Source: Coccinella septempunctata
Taxonomy: Eukaryota; Arthropoda; Insecta; Coleoptera; Coccinellidae
Reading direction: 5' to 3'
DNA: 64,000 nucleotides
Assembly: GCF_907165205.1 (NCBI RefSeq)
Contig: NC_058189.1
Span: 57,810,270-57,874,269, forward strand
The notes under the pieces were generated by a model. That model saw only the letters and a list, made by a program, of their open reading frames with translations, had not been told where the DNA came from and did no database searches. The translations under genes were made by a program, and so were the position numbers. The first letter of the stretch is position 1. Every line of letters begins with the position of its first letter. Shown one piece after another: positions 46,816 through 58,524 of the stretch.

Positions 46816-47015
46816 TGAGTTCATTGTCAGGCAACAATTTTTTCTAGTTAATTTGCTCCTGACAAATTAGTGCAAGAATTTACGCAGGAGCAAATCGTTG
46901 ATTTCATTTTTAATTGATTTTGTTTCAGAGATTGGGAGTGAAAACCCTAAAAAGTTTATGAAGAGATGCAGAATCCTCCCAGAATAAATTTCAATCGATA
47001 TCCAAAATTGGTGAT

Positions 47016-48681
47016 ACCTGAACTACAACTTTTTCAACCCAACGAGAAAGAGGAAAATGCATGGCACATTACAGTCTTCTTTTTTCGAGAAACTACTAAT
47101 GCCATCAACTGCATTCCTCTATCTTCTTTTGTTTTCTAGTTATAGGTCAAAATTAAAATTTTAATTTTGGTCATTATCTCCGTTTCTGTTTAAGCTAGGA
47201 TGTTGAAATGAAATTTCGCTGTGATATTGCCGAATTGTCAGTCTGTTGAAAAGTAGCTTCCTTTGGGTCCAATTAACATATCCTCTAAAAATCTTACTCC
47301 CTCGAAAGAATTTTTTTTTCAACATTTTCAAATCTTCCGTATGGCCAGCCCAACCATGCAAACTGTCAAATTAACAGGGTTGATACAAATTTATTGGAAC
47401 CCACCGTTTATAATGACCTCCTCTAGAACCAAAGTTTACCCCATTTTGCATTATTGCATTCTGCATGAGGGCAAACTGACACACTGCATATCATCCTCCA
47501 AATTTTTTCATTCCACACTCGGTCCATATCCTGAATAACCTTCTCTATCAACAGAAAGTTACAATTGCCGCTGGAATTAAAATCTATTATCACTTTTTAC
47601 TATCGTTTCAGAGAGTCCAAATTTCAATAGGCATCCCAAAATATTCGTACTTACGTCCTAATTCAGTGAGCAACCAAGTTATATAACGTGGAATTCGATA
47701 GTATTTAATTCTGTTAATCGTTAAATTTCTGACCCACTGACCCATTCTGATTCAAACGATATTTCCAAATCAGATTCGACCTACTTATTCCGAAATTGAA
47801 TGACTGAATGAATAATTTCGGTTGGTTATACGTTATAGGTCGAATGAAAAAATGTTTGAGCTGGATTCGACATCATTATACCAATTGGGTACCGAATTCA
47901 GTTACCTTTCAGTAGTTTGGGAATTGTAAATGATTAGTTGCGAATGTATTTGGCAGGTAATTTCTTGTCAGAAAATAGCGTGGATCTTTTATAGGTATAT
48001 CGATATATTTTTTTTTTGACCAGCCCTATTTGGAAACATCTCGGAGTAAGGTTAGCACTCATGATATGTCGTTAATGTTAAAACGACGTTGCCAAAACTA
48101 TTTACTGAAGAGGAAGTTAATCTTTTTTGTTACCGCTGCAAAAATGCCATAAGTGCTTGTCAAAGACAAGACAGAGTATCAGGAAATGTTATTTATAAGT
48201 GAGATCCGTTCATTCTAATAGTAACCCTGATATTTTGAAATCAACAATATATCACACGGTATTGAATATATTCAATGTAAGTTAATTTATATTATGTTTC
48301 ATCTGAATGACTTATAGTTCAGCTGAATAATTCCACAATCAGGAAGATTGTGAATGAAGAGAATGAATTTCCTTGTATTGGGAGACCTAAGAAAATGATG
48401 GCAGTTGAGGACTTCATCTTTAGAGACTTGGAACGAAAAATTTAGAATTTTTATAATTTGAAAAATGCCTCAGATGCATTTCATCTTTGGGTTGATTTCC
48501 TTTAATGCATTCTTGATTAGAATCAATAACAACTTATGTCGAAACGTCTTCAACCTTCAGTCCAAGAGGGAAAACCAACATCGACTCTGATCTCTCGTAC
48601 TTTATATCTAACTAGGTAAGGAATCAGTTTTGTATAAACGTTAACATATTTTCGAATTCGTTTATTTCCTGGGGTATTGTA
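47016..48681. other. Remainder of the interrupted repeat, then AT-rich sequence
   Basis: From 47016 the repeat interrupted by the Penelope-like element continues to about 47290, ending in TTGGGTCCAATTAACATATC, a phrase also found (inverted) at 52015 and 56440. Beyond 47300 I see no gene or repeat. Confidence 0.4.
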
Positions 48682-49586
48682 GATTCGGGTGACTTGGGAC
48701 GATTTTTAAATTCAACTTGTCATATTTCAAAAACGGTGACCTATTTTCATGTGAGAAAGAGGTTCAAATATGCTAAAAAACTCAGACTATTGATTAGGAT
48801 ATATACCATGCTTCAGAATTCGGATATAAATTAAAAAAAAAATAAAATATACTTGTCTCATGTCAGGGAGTTGGGAGGCTTGGGACACAAGTTAAAATCC
48901 ATTGATTTCTCAACTCTCAAATGAAATAGGTGATGTGGGAGGGTGTATAGTTTTGAAAAATTAGAATTTGTGATTATATAGTTGAAATTCGGTAAGAAAA
49001 TTAAATGATAAACCCTTATTACAGAGAAAGTAAATATATAGCAATTCAAATGTAAAAAAACTAAACAAAACAAGGGAACTTTGATTTCTTTCATTTTTTT
49101 GGGATTTATTTGTGGAAATAACGTAAATAATAATATCCTGCGAAAAATCGGCATATATCCTGCTGCCAATGCGCCGCTTGAATCTATTCGGCATTGTCCC
49201 AAGTCACCCTAAGAAACAACAAAATGAATGAATGAGATCCGTGTTGCCGTTTTATTTATAAACAACCTTGTTTCATGACATATCTAATATCCCATTCATC
49301 CAGAAAAAAATTACATATGCTCAAAGTGAAACACATTTACAGGACACTAGAAAGTATAAGGGCCGTAAGAAACGCGCTTTTACTCTCCTGAATTCGTTAA
49401 TTTTTCCTGTCAATTCAAACGCTCTGGTCACGGCAAACCCAACAGGAATTAATTGTTAAACTAACCGAAAAGACGCTACACAATCTTATAAGATTGTCCC
49501 GTCACTCATAAATGGTAAGAAACAAAGAAATCTGCAAGGGGGTAATTGTCCCAAGTTACAGGACTGTCCCAAGTCACCCGAACCTA
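48680..49586. mobile_element. TA-flanked MITE with repeated GTGACTTGGGAC motifs
   Basis: The element 48682..49584 has ends GATTCGGGTGACTTGGGAC and complement of GGTTCGGGTGACTTGGGAC; TA on both sides. CTTGGGAC or its complement recurs inside near 48874, 49194 and 49546 as subterminal repeats. No coding frame. Confidence 0.8.
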
Positions 49587-50794
49587 CCGGTTATTCACAT
49601 TGTAAGAAATACGAATTTACTAAGACGTTTATATTAAACGGACAACATAGCGCTGATTTTAAACTTAAAAATGTTTTCACAAGCGTCATAGCCACACACC
49701 AAACATCGTCCGATTTCGACCCCATCCTCCATTGGGAATATTCAACGCTACACTGCACTGACGAGGGACAATGATCCTGAAACCAGTGTACAGTCGCGTT
49801 TGGATGTCTCAACCTCCTTGGGATTTCCTACGCTCGTACATGACTAGATCGCATTATTGGAATGACAATTCTTCGGACTTGTCGTTTCCATTAATTTTAA
49901 TTATTGCCAAACCTACTATTATTCTGTATTTTCTGTGTAGGATTTCATTTTATGATCGACAATATAGTGGTGACTTCATTCCTTCATCTGATAAGGTTAT
50001 TAAAAAGTTAATTGTCGAATCAGTAACAGTTTCACTCGAAAGCAATCCCCAAAAATAGAAACCGAAGGATCATTTTCTCTTCCCCATCCCGATGTCAAAC
50101 AGAAATCTACATCCAAAAGCCCAAATCAACGTATCATCGCTCAGCCACGCATAATACCACAACTTATTCATTGAACAAATAGCTTTAAATTTGACTTTTA
50201 TCAGTGATAACAGAGCGAACAACAATCGCATAAATACATATAGGATAATTTTTATTGTCTCGGCACACTGACCCAGTGACAATGATACTAGTTTATAATG
50301 TAATAATAAATAAATGTGTCAAGGCTCCGAAATGTATTCAGCACGGATTTCAGCAAAGGACGATTGTAACAAACATTATTCTGATTCCATATGTTGAATT
50401 TATATTGAGATTGGAACGTACAGAATGGATTGTACCGATCACGCATCAGGCGTGTGGAATTGAGAATTTGAAATGTGGTGTAACAACATTTAGATTTTTC
50501 CGTCGAGTTACCTGGCGATGTTAGGTGGTTCCCTAATTATCACTTAATATTAAAGTGAATGAGAGTACTATGCTAAATCGGGATTTACTCGAGCGTCGTG
50601 GAGACCTAGTGGATTTTGAAGATTAGATGGTAGAAGGGAAAAAGGGTCTATGATGTATGCGCTTTCAGCGGTGGGGAAAGCGTCTACAGGTTTTCAAAGA
50701 TGTAAAAAATAATCGTCCGGTGTACAGGGAGGGCAAAATTCGTTGTCTACTGAAGGGATCTCGAGAACTACAGCAGCTAGAAGAAAACGGACGG
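49587..50794. other. Non-coding, with a shared module at its right end
   Basis: 50555..50720 (TTACTCGAGCGTCGTGG, GACCTAGTGGATTTTGAAG, CGGTGGGGAAAGCGTCT) is repeated at 56130..56290. No supported exon elsewhere. Confidence 0.4.
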
Positions 50795-52008
50795 CACATT
50801 CTCGAGCTCCTTTTTCTTGACTAATCCAAAACTGAAAACAGATCCAGCCTAACGGTCATAGATTTTGAGTTATGAACGAAAATTGTGAAATTGTCATTTT
50901 CAATGAAGCTGAATAACTCGCTTATTTGAACTCGTATTCGAAATCTGTTGTTACATTCTACAGGCACTTTTTTATGAGGAATTCGAAAATTATATTAATA
51001 CATTTTTTGATCCAGTCATTTCCGAAATACGACAGGGATTTATGATTTTTCATATGTAAACTATAGTTGAAAGTTCTTTCATGTCGCTGCAATTTTTTTG
51101 CTGATTTCAAAAATGTATCATATATCGCTATTCACATGAATTTAACGTAAGAAAACAAATTCAACACTTTTCCCTGCTTTTCGATTAACTGTTGAATTTT
51201 CAGTAGGCTGGCATAACCATAGCGACCGTTGAATATGCATTATATTTTGTGAAGCTGAGCCTCTATGATTGGAATCACGGATTGCTGAATAAATATTTCG
51301 ATGATTAATTTGCCATCGTTTGTTCTCGCGATGTTTGGCATCATCTTACTTTTGTCAAAATTATAATTATAGATAGCTATCGTATTTTCTTTATATTACT
51401 GACTCTTTTAGTTTCTTTCATAAATAGAAAAACGATAAGTGAATAAATTTTTCAGACGAAAGTCTTTTACTCTCTTTTTAAGGATATCGATCTCGATATC
51501 GATATAAAAAAGAAATAATTATTTGAAAGTCGGTGATTCCTATCACAGGAGGTTGAGCTCACATAGAATTATGTGGAGTTCACGAACCATAATGCATTTT
51601 GAAAATTCAACAGTGAATCGAAAAGTAGAAAAAAGTATTGAATTTTTTTCTCGTGTAACATTCATGTGCATAGCAACATATGATACATTTTTGAAATGAG
51701 CAAAAAAATTGCAGCAAGATGAAAGAACTTTCAACTATAGTTTACATTTGAAAAATCAGAAATCCCTGTCGTATTTCGGAAATGACTGGATCAAAAAATT
51801 TATTAATATCATATTCGAATTCCTCATAAAAAAGTTCCTGTAGAATGTAACAACGGATTTCGAATTCGAGTTCAAATAAGCAAGTTATTCAGCTTCATTG
51901 AAAATGACAATTTCTCAATTTTCGTTCATAACTCAAAATCTATGACCGTTAGGCTGGATCTGTTTTCAGATTTGGAATAGTAAGGAAAAAAGAGCTAGAG
52001 AATGTGTG
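50795..52008. repeat. Long foldback element 1, arms about 408 bp
   Basis: The left arm 50795..51203 and right arm 51601..52008 are inverted repeats with scattered differences; shared phrases include AACGGTCATAGATTTTGAGT, TCATTTCCGAAATACGACAG and AAAGTTCTTTCAT. Spacer about 397 bp. Transcripts through it would form long dsRNA. Confidence 0.85.
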
Positions 52009-52710
52009 GGATAATGGACCCAAAGGAAGCTAATTTTCAAGAAACTGATCATTCGGACGTGAAGCAAAGGTCACAGCGGTCCTTTGAAAATGCCCAACCT
52101 AACCTAACCCAACCTATATTTAAACCCTAAGGAACACAAAGAGCCCTCCCGCACCAACCTTCGCCCACCACAGCCCCAGCAATGACCTTTTGCATTTCGA
52201 ATTTCATTTTCACCCAACATTTCATTACCCATTTTTCAACTCTCGAAACATTTTGGTTGGATAAAATCGATTGAAAACATTTCCACGCCGAAAGCCGTGG
52301 ATGTCCCGGACCTGATCCAACGCAGTTCCACAAAACTTGGGTTGCGTAACGGCGGCATAATAGTTCGTGGCGTGAATAAAACGGATCATAACGAAAGTGA
52401 AAAAAAAAATGTCGATAACAGTCGGTGGGTTAGTAGGTCGGAAGGAGGCCGGTCTACCCGCATGTTATCCAAATTCGGTAAACGGTCTCGATACTGCGAT
52501 TCACTTTCGTTTTCGATTAGACGACACTCGAGACCGAGGCCATCTCCAGTTATTTATATTATTGATAATAGTAAATTAGTATTAGTGCATATTTTCGATC
52601 AGAGAGTAGGCCGAAATTGGAATCAAGAAGAGAGTTGTGAATAATACATCGACGGAAAATAAACGGAGTGCAAACAAATTTGAATTGAATCCCAAAAATC
52701 CTAAAAAGTA

Positions 52711-52760
52711 TTTCCCCGGGCAGGACTCGAACTCGCGATCTCTTGATTGCTGGTCAAACA
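52711..52760 (-). repeat. tRNA-like fragment (SINE-type B box)
   Basis: The minus strand reads CAATCAAGAGATCGCGAG then TTCGAGTCCTGCCCGGGG, resembling the 3' half of a tRNA with a B box. No complete cloverleaf. It directly precedes the truncated mariner copy 5. Confidence 0.5.
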
Positions 52761-53345
52761 GCGATCTGTGCTCGATTTGAAAACGATGTAGATTTCTTAA
52801 ATCGAATTGTTACTATGGATGAGACTTGGGTACATTTCTACGATCCAGAAACAATGCAAAAATCGATGGAATGGCAACCCTCTGGTTCTCCAAGACCTAA
52901 AAAATTTCGTGTCCAAAAATCTGCTTGAAAAATTCTTGCTTCAGTTTTTTGGGGTTGCCATGGAGTAATCATGATTGATTTTTTGGATAAGGGTAGAACA
53001 ATAACCGTAGATTACTATTCGACATTACTGACTACTCTACTGGAAAAAATTAAAGAAAAAAGACGCGAAGAGCTATCCAAAGGTGTTCTCTCATCTCTTT
53101 CCTCAACTAAAAAAAGGTTAAAAAATCGTAAATTTTCTTCCAACGAGGAGGTAATAAATGCTGTGGATGTCTGGTTTGCAGAGCAAGAAGAAACATTTTT
53201 TTGAAAGGTCTAGGAGACGTTGCAGGCTCGCTGTAATAAATGTATCCAATTGAGAGGAGAATTGTTGAGTAAAAAAATATTTTGACATTGAAATTTTGTT
53301 TGGTTCTATAGTAGGCTAAGAATTTTTCAATATATTCTCGTAGAT
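52746..53345 (+). mobile_element. Mariner copy 5, 5'-truncated and internally deleted
   Basis: The plus strand reads CARFENDVDFLNRIVTMDET, WVHFYDPETMQKSMEWQP, GSPRPKKFRVQKSA, stop, then FLDKGRTITVDYYSTLLTTL, with the second catalytic Asp region deleted before KNRKFSSNEEVINAVDVWFA. Ends with the 3' TIR (TAGGCTAAGAATTTTTCAAT) near 53345. Confidence 0.85.
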
Positions 53346-53352
53346 TTCATTA

Positions 53353-54033
53353 TACAGGGCGAGTCATTGACTCGGTACAAATATTTAAACAGCAAATTCT
53401 TGAGAACAAAAGAAACACTTTTTTCCTATTCCATTTTTTTTCGATTCGGACCTGATAAAAAGATATTGACATTTTAAGTTTTTATCAGCTGGAAAAACAA
53501 AATTACCTTCAGTATAACTGGCTAAATCTGTGAAATAACACATCTATGGATCTTTTGAACAAAGTTGTATTCAGCCAAAGTACCCAATTTTTCAAATTTC
53601 ATCGATACTTTTTAATTTTTGAACATCAGATTACTCGGAAACGGCGCATTATACGAGAAAATATTAAGAATAGGTACTTTTATCTTACAAAACGTTCAAT
53701 TATTCATTAGATATCATCCAACTTAGGTTCAAGAGTTAGGTTCTTTGAATTTTTGGTATTTTTATGGTACTTAATGTTTAGTATGAGAAAACTGGAAGAC
53801 GTGGGAGATATTTTGAGTTCGAAAAAGATTCATCGAATAAATGAAAAACCATATTCTGAAATTCATTTCATTTTTGTGAGATAGAACTAAAAATAAATTT
53901 TTTTATGGTTTTTCAACAGCCTGTATCTTTTAAACCGAGCCAATTCGGCAAGAATGTTGAATGAAAAAAGTGTTTCTTTTAACCTCAAGAATCTACTGTT
54001 AAAAGATTTGTACGAATCAAAGTCTCACCCTGT
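53353..54033. mobile_element. MITE family 1, copy 2 (inverted)
   Basis: Ends CAGGGCGAGTCATTGACTCG and complement at 54032. Interior matches copies 1 and 3 in reverse orientation. It begins a few bases after mariner copy 5. Confidence 0.75.
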
Positions 54034-55277
54034 ACAGGCTCCCAATATCAACATATTCAACACCAACGGTTTTTCCTTGTAAGGTCAGATGAAAAGTATT
54101 GTTCATGGAACAGAACCTTTCCCTTGAGAAGATTATCTCTAATGAAATGTGGTGAAATGATACATGAAGTGCTACAAAGTGTTCGCAGAAGGGTAAACAA
54201 AGTTTTTAATCTGTCGGGAATGAATGGTATTGAGCTTGAACAAGTGTCAAATATTTTTTTACGTTTATTTCGAAGATTGTTTCTGATCAGTTTTTAGCAA
54301 TTATTATGAAATACAGAATGAATAGAAATTGGTATTTTCATGAGGAAAATTGAGATCCCTTATAATTATATGCCACCTTTTACCCCATACTTAGGGATGA
54401 CCTACATTATTTATCAATTTCTGGTCAGCTCATCTTTCGCCCCTTATTTCTAAGGCGTATCTAATTCCGTACCAAAAAAGTTCCTATCCATATGAAATCT
54501 CAACCGCTTTTCAAATTGAAGTTTCAGAAACATAATACCTCATATAACTCAAATAATTTTCCATTTATTGGACATAAATATCTCTTATTGTAGATATATG
54601 TATACCTTGATGATATATAATTGTCCCATATAAATGGGATGTTTTATGAAGAGCAATTTATTTTTCACGTGACCTGAACAAGTAAATTACCGATGCTGAA
54701 AATCCATTCGAAATGGGTCAATGCTATCGAGTATTGCGTTTCAGTTTACAACCGATAAATTTCATAGGAATTATTGAATTAAAATTGTAAAATAAGATTA
54801 ATTTATACGTGAAACATTAGCATACTTACAAATCAATCAGTGAGCTACTTCGACGATTATATCATCATTTTTAATTATTGTTATTAGGTGTAAATGTGGC
54901 AATTTTTACGGTTAGAAAAGCTGTTCAAAGTACCTGCCAACCATTTTTTTTTCGAATTCGCACCATTGTCAATATAAGGAAACCTCTTTTCTAATTTTAT
55001 TTTTTAAAGTTATATTTCACTCAGCAGGGGTCTTCTGGAAAGTTAATAGAGCTTGAAAAGGTTGTTCCACAGCCGTCTTTGTTTCATTTGTTTGAGAAGG
55101 CTGTGTTTGTTCTGATCTAATTTGATAATTATTTTGTTCATTGAAAAATGACTTGAACATGACATTTACGTATCATTTCCACAGTGCTCATGAAAAATTC
55201 TGGTAGATGTCAAATCAGCAATATTCAATGAGAATTGAGATATTTTACAATAGTTGTGAATAGATTTATCTTTGATA
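54034..55277. other. AT-rich stretch between two MITE copies
   Basis: No gene, repeat or regulatory site recognised. Confidence 0.4.
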
Positions 55278-55829
55278 TGCAGGGTGAGTCTTCGACTCGT
55301 ACAAATGTTTTAACAGTAGATTCTTGAGGTCAAAAGAAACACTTTTTTCCTTTACCATATAAAGATACAGGCTGTTGAAGAACCATAAATGAAATGAATT
55401 TCGGAATATAGTTTTTCATATTTAATGAATCTTCTTCGAACACAAGATATCACGCACGTCTTCCATTTTTCGAATTATGACCATTACGTACCATAAAAAT
55501 ACCGAAAATTCAAAGAACCCAACTCTAGTTGCAAGAGATTGTTCAAAAATAAAAAAATATCTGTGAAATTCGAAAAATTGAAAAATACTAAGACAGAATG
55601 CAACTCTTTTTAAAACATCCACAGATATGTAAAGTCACAAATTGAGCTAGTTTTATTCTGAAGGTAATTTTGTTTTTCCAGGGGTGGCACAGCTCGTTAT
55701 GAAAACTTAAAATGGCTATATCTTTTTATCAGGGCCGAATCGGAAAAAATGGTGTAGGAAATAAGTGTTTCTTCTGACCTCAAGAATCTGCTATTTTAAT
55801 ATTTGTACGACTCAAAGACTTTCCCAGTA
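55278..55829. mobile_element. MITE family 1, copy 3
   Basis: Ends CAGGGTGAGTCTTCGACTCG and complement near 55827; AACAGTAGATTCTTGAGGTC near the left end has its inverted partner near 55790. Same orientation as copy 1. Confidence 0.75.
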
Positions 55830-56540
55830 TATTGATATCATCCTCTAAATTCTCCAGAACATATTTAACTATGAGTTGAACTAGGACAAAAAGTGTAATG
55901 AAAATCGGTTCAGGAATTTTCGAAAAAAAAAATAGAAAACGTCGTCTATGTAGATATTTTTTTAGTTTTATTGCAACATCGTTTCTCTCGAACTGTTGAA
56001 AAAAAATGCCGTGGAAAATCCTTTAGAGCGTTCGTTAGAAACGCACATACAGGGTGTAAGCTGAAGATTCGTCAAAAATGCGAAATATCTGTCACCCTCT
56101 GAATTTAATCAAAGAAAACCTGAAAGTTGGGGAGCCGACGATGCTGAATCGTGATTTACTCGAGCGTCGTGGCGACCTAGTGGATTTTGAAGATTAGAAG
56201 AAAAAAATTAGAAAGAAAAAAAGCTTTTATGATGTAAGCACTTTCTGCGGTGGGGAAAGCGTCTGCAGGTTTTCAAAAATCGTCAGGTGTACATACTCGA
56301 GCGTGTCAGATTGAGATACTGTATATATGCCCTACACCCCTACACGTTTCTGATAATAAATTCATGTTTCTGACAGTTTGCGTGGTGGGGCTGGGAGTAC
56401 GAAAGAGTTGAAAATGGTAAAAAAAAATTCTAGAGGATATGTAATTGGACCCAAAGTAAGCTTCTTTTCAAGAAACTGACAATTGGGACGTGATGCAGGG
56501 TCACAGCGGTCCTTTGAAAATGCAAAAAAAATCGTTACTT
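55830..56540. other. Repeat modules without a clear element border
   Basis: 56130..56290 repeats the 50555 module. CATACTCGAGCGTGTCAGAT appears at about 56292. 56440..56530 repeats the TTGGACCCAAAG...GGTCACAGCGGTCCTTTG phrase of 52015. Confidence 0.55.
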
Positions 56541-57286
56541 GTACATTCTCGAGCGTGTCAGATTTTTAAGCAGATGGTTAATCTCGGTGTTGCAGACGTG
56601 CTGACCCATTAATTTGACACTCATAAGGGGGGGTTTTCTTAATCTGACAGTTTGAAGATGATAACAAGGCAATTTTTTAAAATATCTCTCTTCCTGTACT
56701 TTTAATCGTTTCTGTATTCATTATGAAAGTTGTAGATAATGAAATTCTATACAACGTTTGTCTGAAGCAATTTTTCATACCCTCAACCGTTTTCGAGCTA
56801 GAGAGTGATAGGAGCGATGAGCTTAGCCACACATGCGAATGACCGAGGTCAATGTAGAAACCCAGTCTAGTGTACATTCATCGCCATATATCTCAAAAAC
56901 GTTCAGATGTAGAAAAAATTGCTTCAGACAAAATTTGTAGAAAACGTTATGCTCTACAATTTTTATGATGAATGCGAAAACAATTTGAAGCCCAGGAGAG
57001 GAGATAATTAAAAAAACTGATTTTTGTGACCTTTATGGCCAATTTTTATTGTTTCGGCTTGCTGAAACTGTCAGATCAGATTTTTTCTCTTATTCTTGAT
57101 TCACTAGCTTCAAATTAAGATAAAGAGCCACCATGCTCGAGAATGTACACGTGACTTTTTTTTTCAACTTTGGCGCCCTCGCACACATTTTCGTGACGCT
57201 TAAATTGTCAGATTGAGAGAATATACTTTTCAACATGTAATTAAATACATATATCTTAATAATCTGACACGATCGAGTATGTATAA
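56541..57286. mobile_element. Foldback family 3, copy 2 (inverted)
   Basis: Ends GTACATTCTCGAGCGTGTCA and complement of a CATACTCGATCG-type end near 57285. The interior is again self-complementary (ATTCATTATGAAAGTTGTAG near 56710 against CTACAATTTTTATGATGAAT near 56953). Confidence 0.75.
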
Positions 57287-57372
57287 GGATCGTTTTTTTT
57301 TACTGTTCTGACAGGCAGTCCTATACAATTCCCCCTATATACAGGTCAAATTTTTGGTAGAGATACGAACTG

Positions 57373-58524
57373 TTCAGGGTGGGCAAATTTCGATATTTTA
57401 GCACTACAGTTTTTAAACCAGAGGAGATAGACAAAATCTGATACCCCATTCTCGTTCTCTTTTTCTGAGAAACTTACAATAGTAGTAGTGATTTTTGGCC
57501 ACTTTCTTTTGTTTTCGAGTTATAAGCAAAAATTGGAAAAATGGCGATATCGAAATAAATTTATATCTCTGCTAATACTGATGATAGAGCTCTGAAATTA
57601 AAACATTATACAGGCACGTTTTCAAGTAGAATCCAGTGGCTTTCTTGCCTATTTAGCAGGATTTTTAATTACGAAGCTCTATGACCCAAAGTTATGTTTT
57701 TTTAAATGAGAACACTAGATTTCTATGCAATTTTTTGAAAGCTTAATTTTAACTGATTTCAAAAATATATAACATCATATGGTTTGTATCAATATAAATA
57801 ATAGAATATGGTCAAAAACCTTTTTTCTCAATATTTCTATGGTTTCAACTTTTGATGAGCACAGAAACATATAGCATCGTATGATTACCACTGTCTCCTT
57901 CTATGAGTCCTTTCATTATTATGAAAATTTATGAAATATAACTTGATTCAAATTTTGTGAAAATTGGTAAAAAGCATAGAAAGAATGACATTGCCGGAAG
58001 GAGACTGCTTTTGTTATAGGAAACTCTATTTTTCTGAGCTCGTCAAAAATTGAAATCATAGAAATATTGAGAAAAAAGGGTTTTTGACCATTTTCTATTA
58101 TTTATATTGATACAAATTATATGATGTTATATATTTTTGAAATCAGTAAAAATTAAGCTTTCAAAAAATCGCACAGAAATCTAATGTTCTCATTTAAAAA
58201 AAAACATAACTTTGAGTCATAGCTTCGTAATTAAAAATCCTGCTGAAAAGGCGAGCACGCCACTGGATTCTACGTAAAAAAGTGCATGTATAATGTTTCA
58301 ATTTCAGAGCTCTATCATCAATAGTAGCGGAGATATAAATTTATTTCGATATCGCCATTTTTCCAATATTTGCTTATAACTCGAAAACAAAAGAAAGTGG
58401 CCAAAAATCACTACTACTATTGTGAGTTTCTCAAAAAAAGGGAACGAGAATGGGTTATCAGATTTTGTCTATCTCCTCTGGTTTAAAAGCTGTAGTGCTA
58501 AAACATCGAAATTTGCCTTGTACA
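57373..58524. repeat. Long foldback element 2, arms about 490 bp
   Basis: The left arm 57373..57861 and right arm 58034..58524 are inverted repeats with a 172-bp spacer. Shared phrases: GTGGCCAAAAATCACTACTA (right arm), ATGGCGATATCGAAATAAAT, GAGCTCTATCATCA. The left end CAGGGTGGGCAAATTTCG is also the start of other foldback copies here. Confidence 0.88.

Larger units (their letters stand above)
46047..47015 (-). mobile_element. Penelope-like retroelement remnant with inverted terminal repeats
   Basis: The 943-bp insert 46060..47002 is bounded by a 13-bp direct repeat CAAAATTGGTGAT (46047..46059, 47003..47015). It has two inverted arms of about 248 bp (46060..46307 and 46719..46965), each with a hammerhead core, and a central minus-strand GIY-YIG coding piece. 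Penelope-like elements combine reverse transcriptase with GIY-YIG endonuclease and often have inverted or tandem terminal repeats with hammerheads. The reverse transcriptase is absent. It is inserted in another repeat whose ACAGGGTAGGCAAAATTGG is interrupted at this point. Confidence 0.85.

Noticed and set aside
52094..52117. CCTAACCTAACCCAACC phrase resembling the insect telomere repeat TTAGG
   Set aside because: Only a few irregular units; similar short phrases at 28711 and 32985. No array.
52297..52644. 115-codon plus-strand open frame in a GC-richer patch, loosely similar (inverted) to 41985..42115
   Set aside because: No domain, no splice context, and the similarity is patchy by eye; it is not strong enough to call a gene or repeat.
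57590..57625. CTGATGA followed by GAAA within 20 bases, a hammerhead-like string
   Set aside because: The intervening AGAGCTCT leaves no loop for stem II and no stem III follows.
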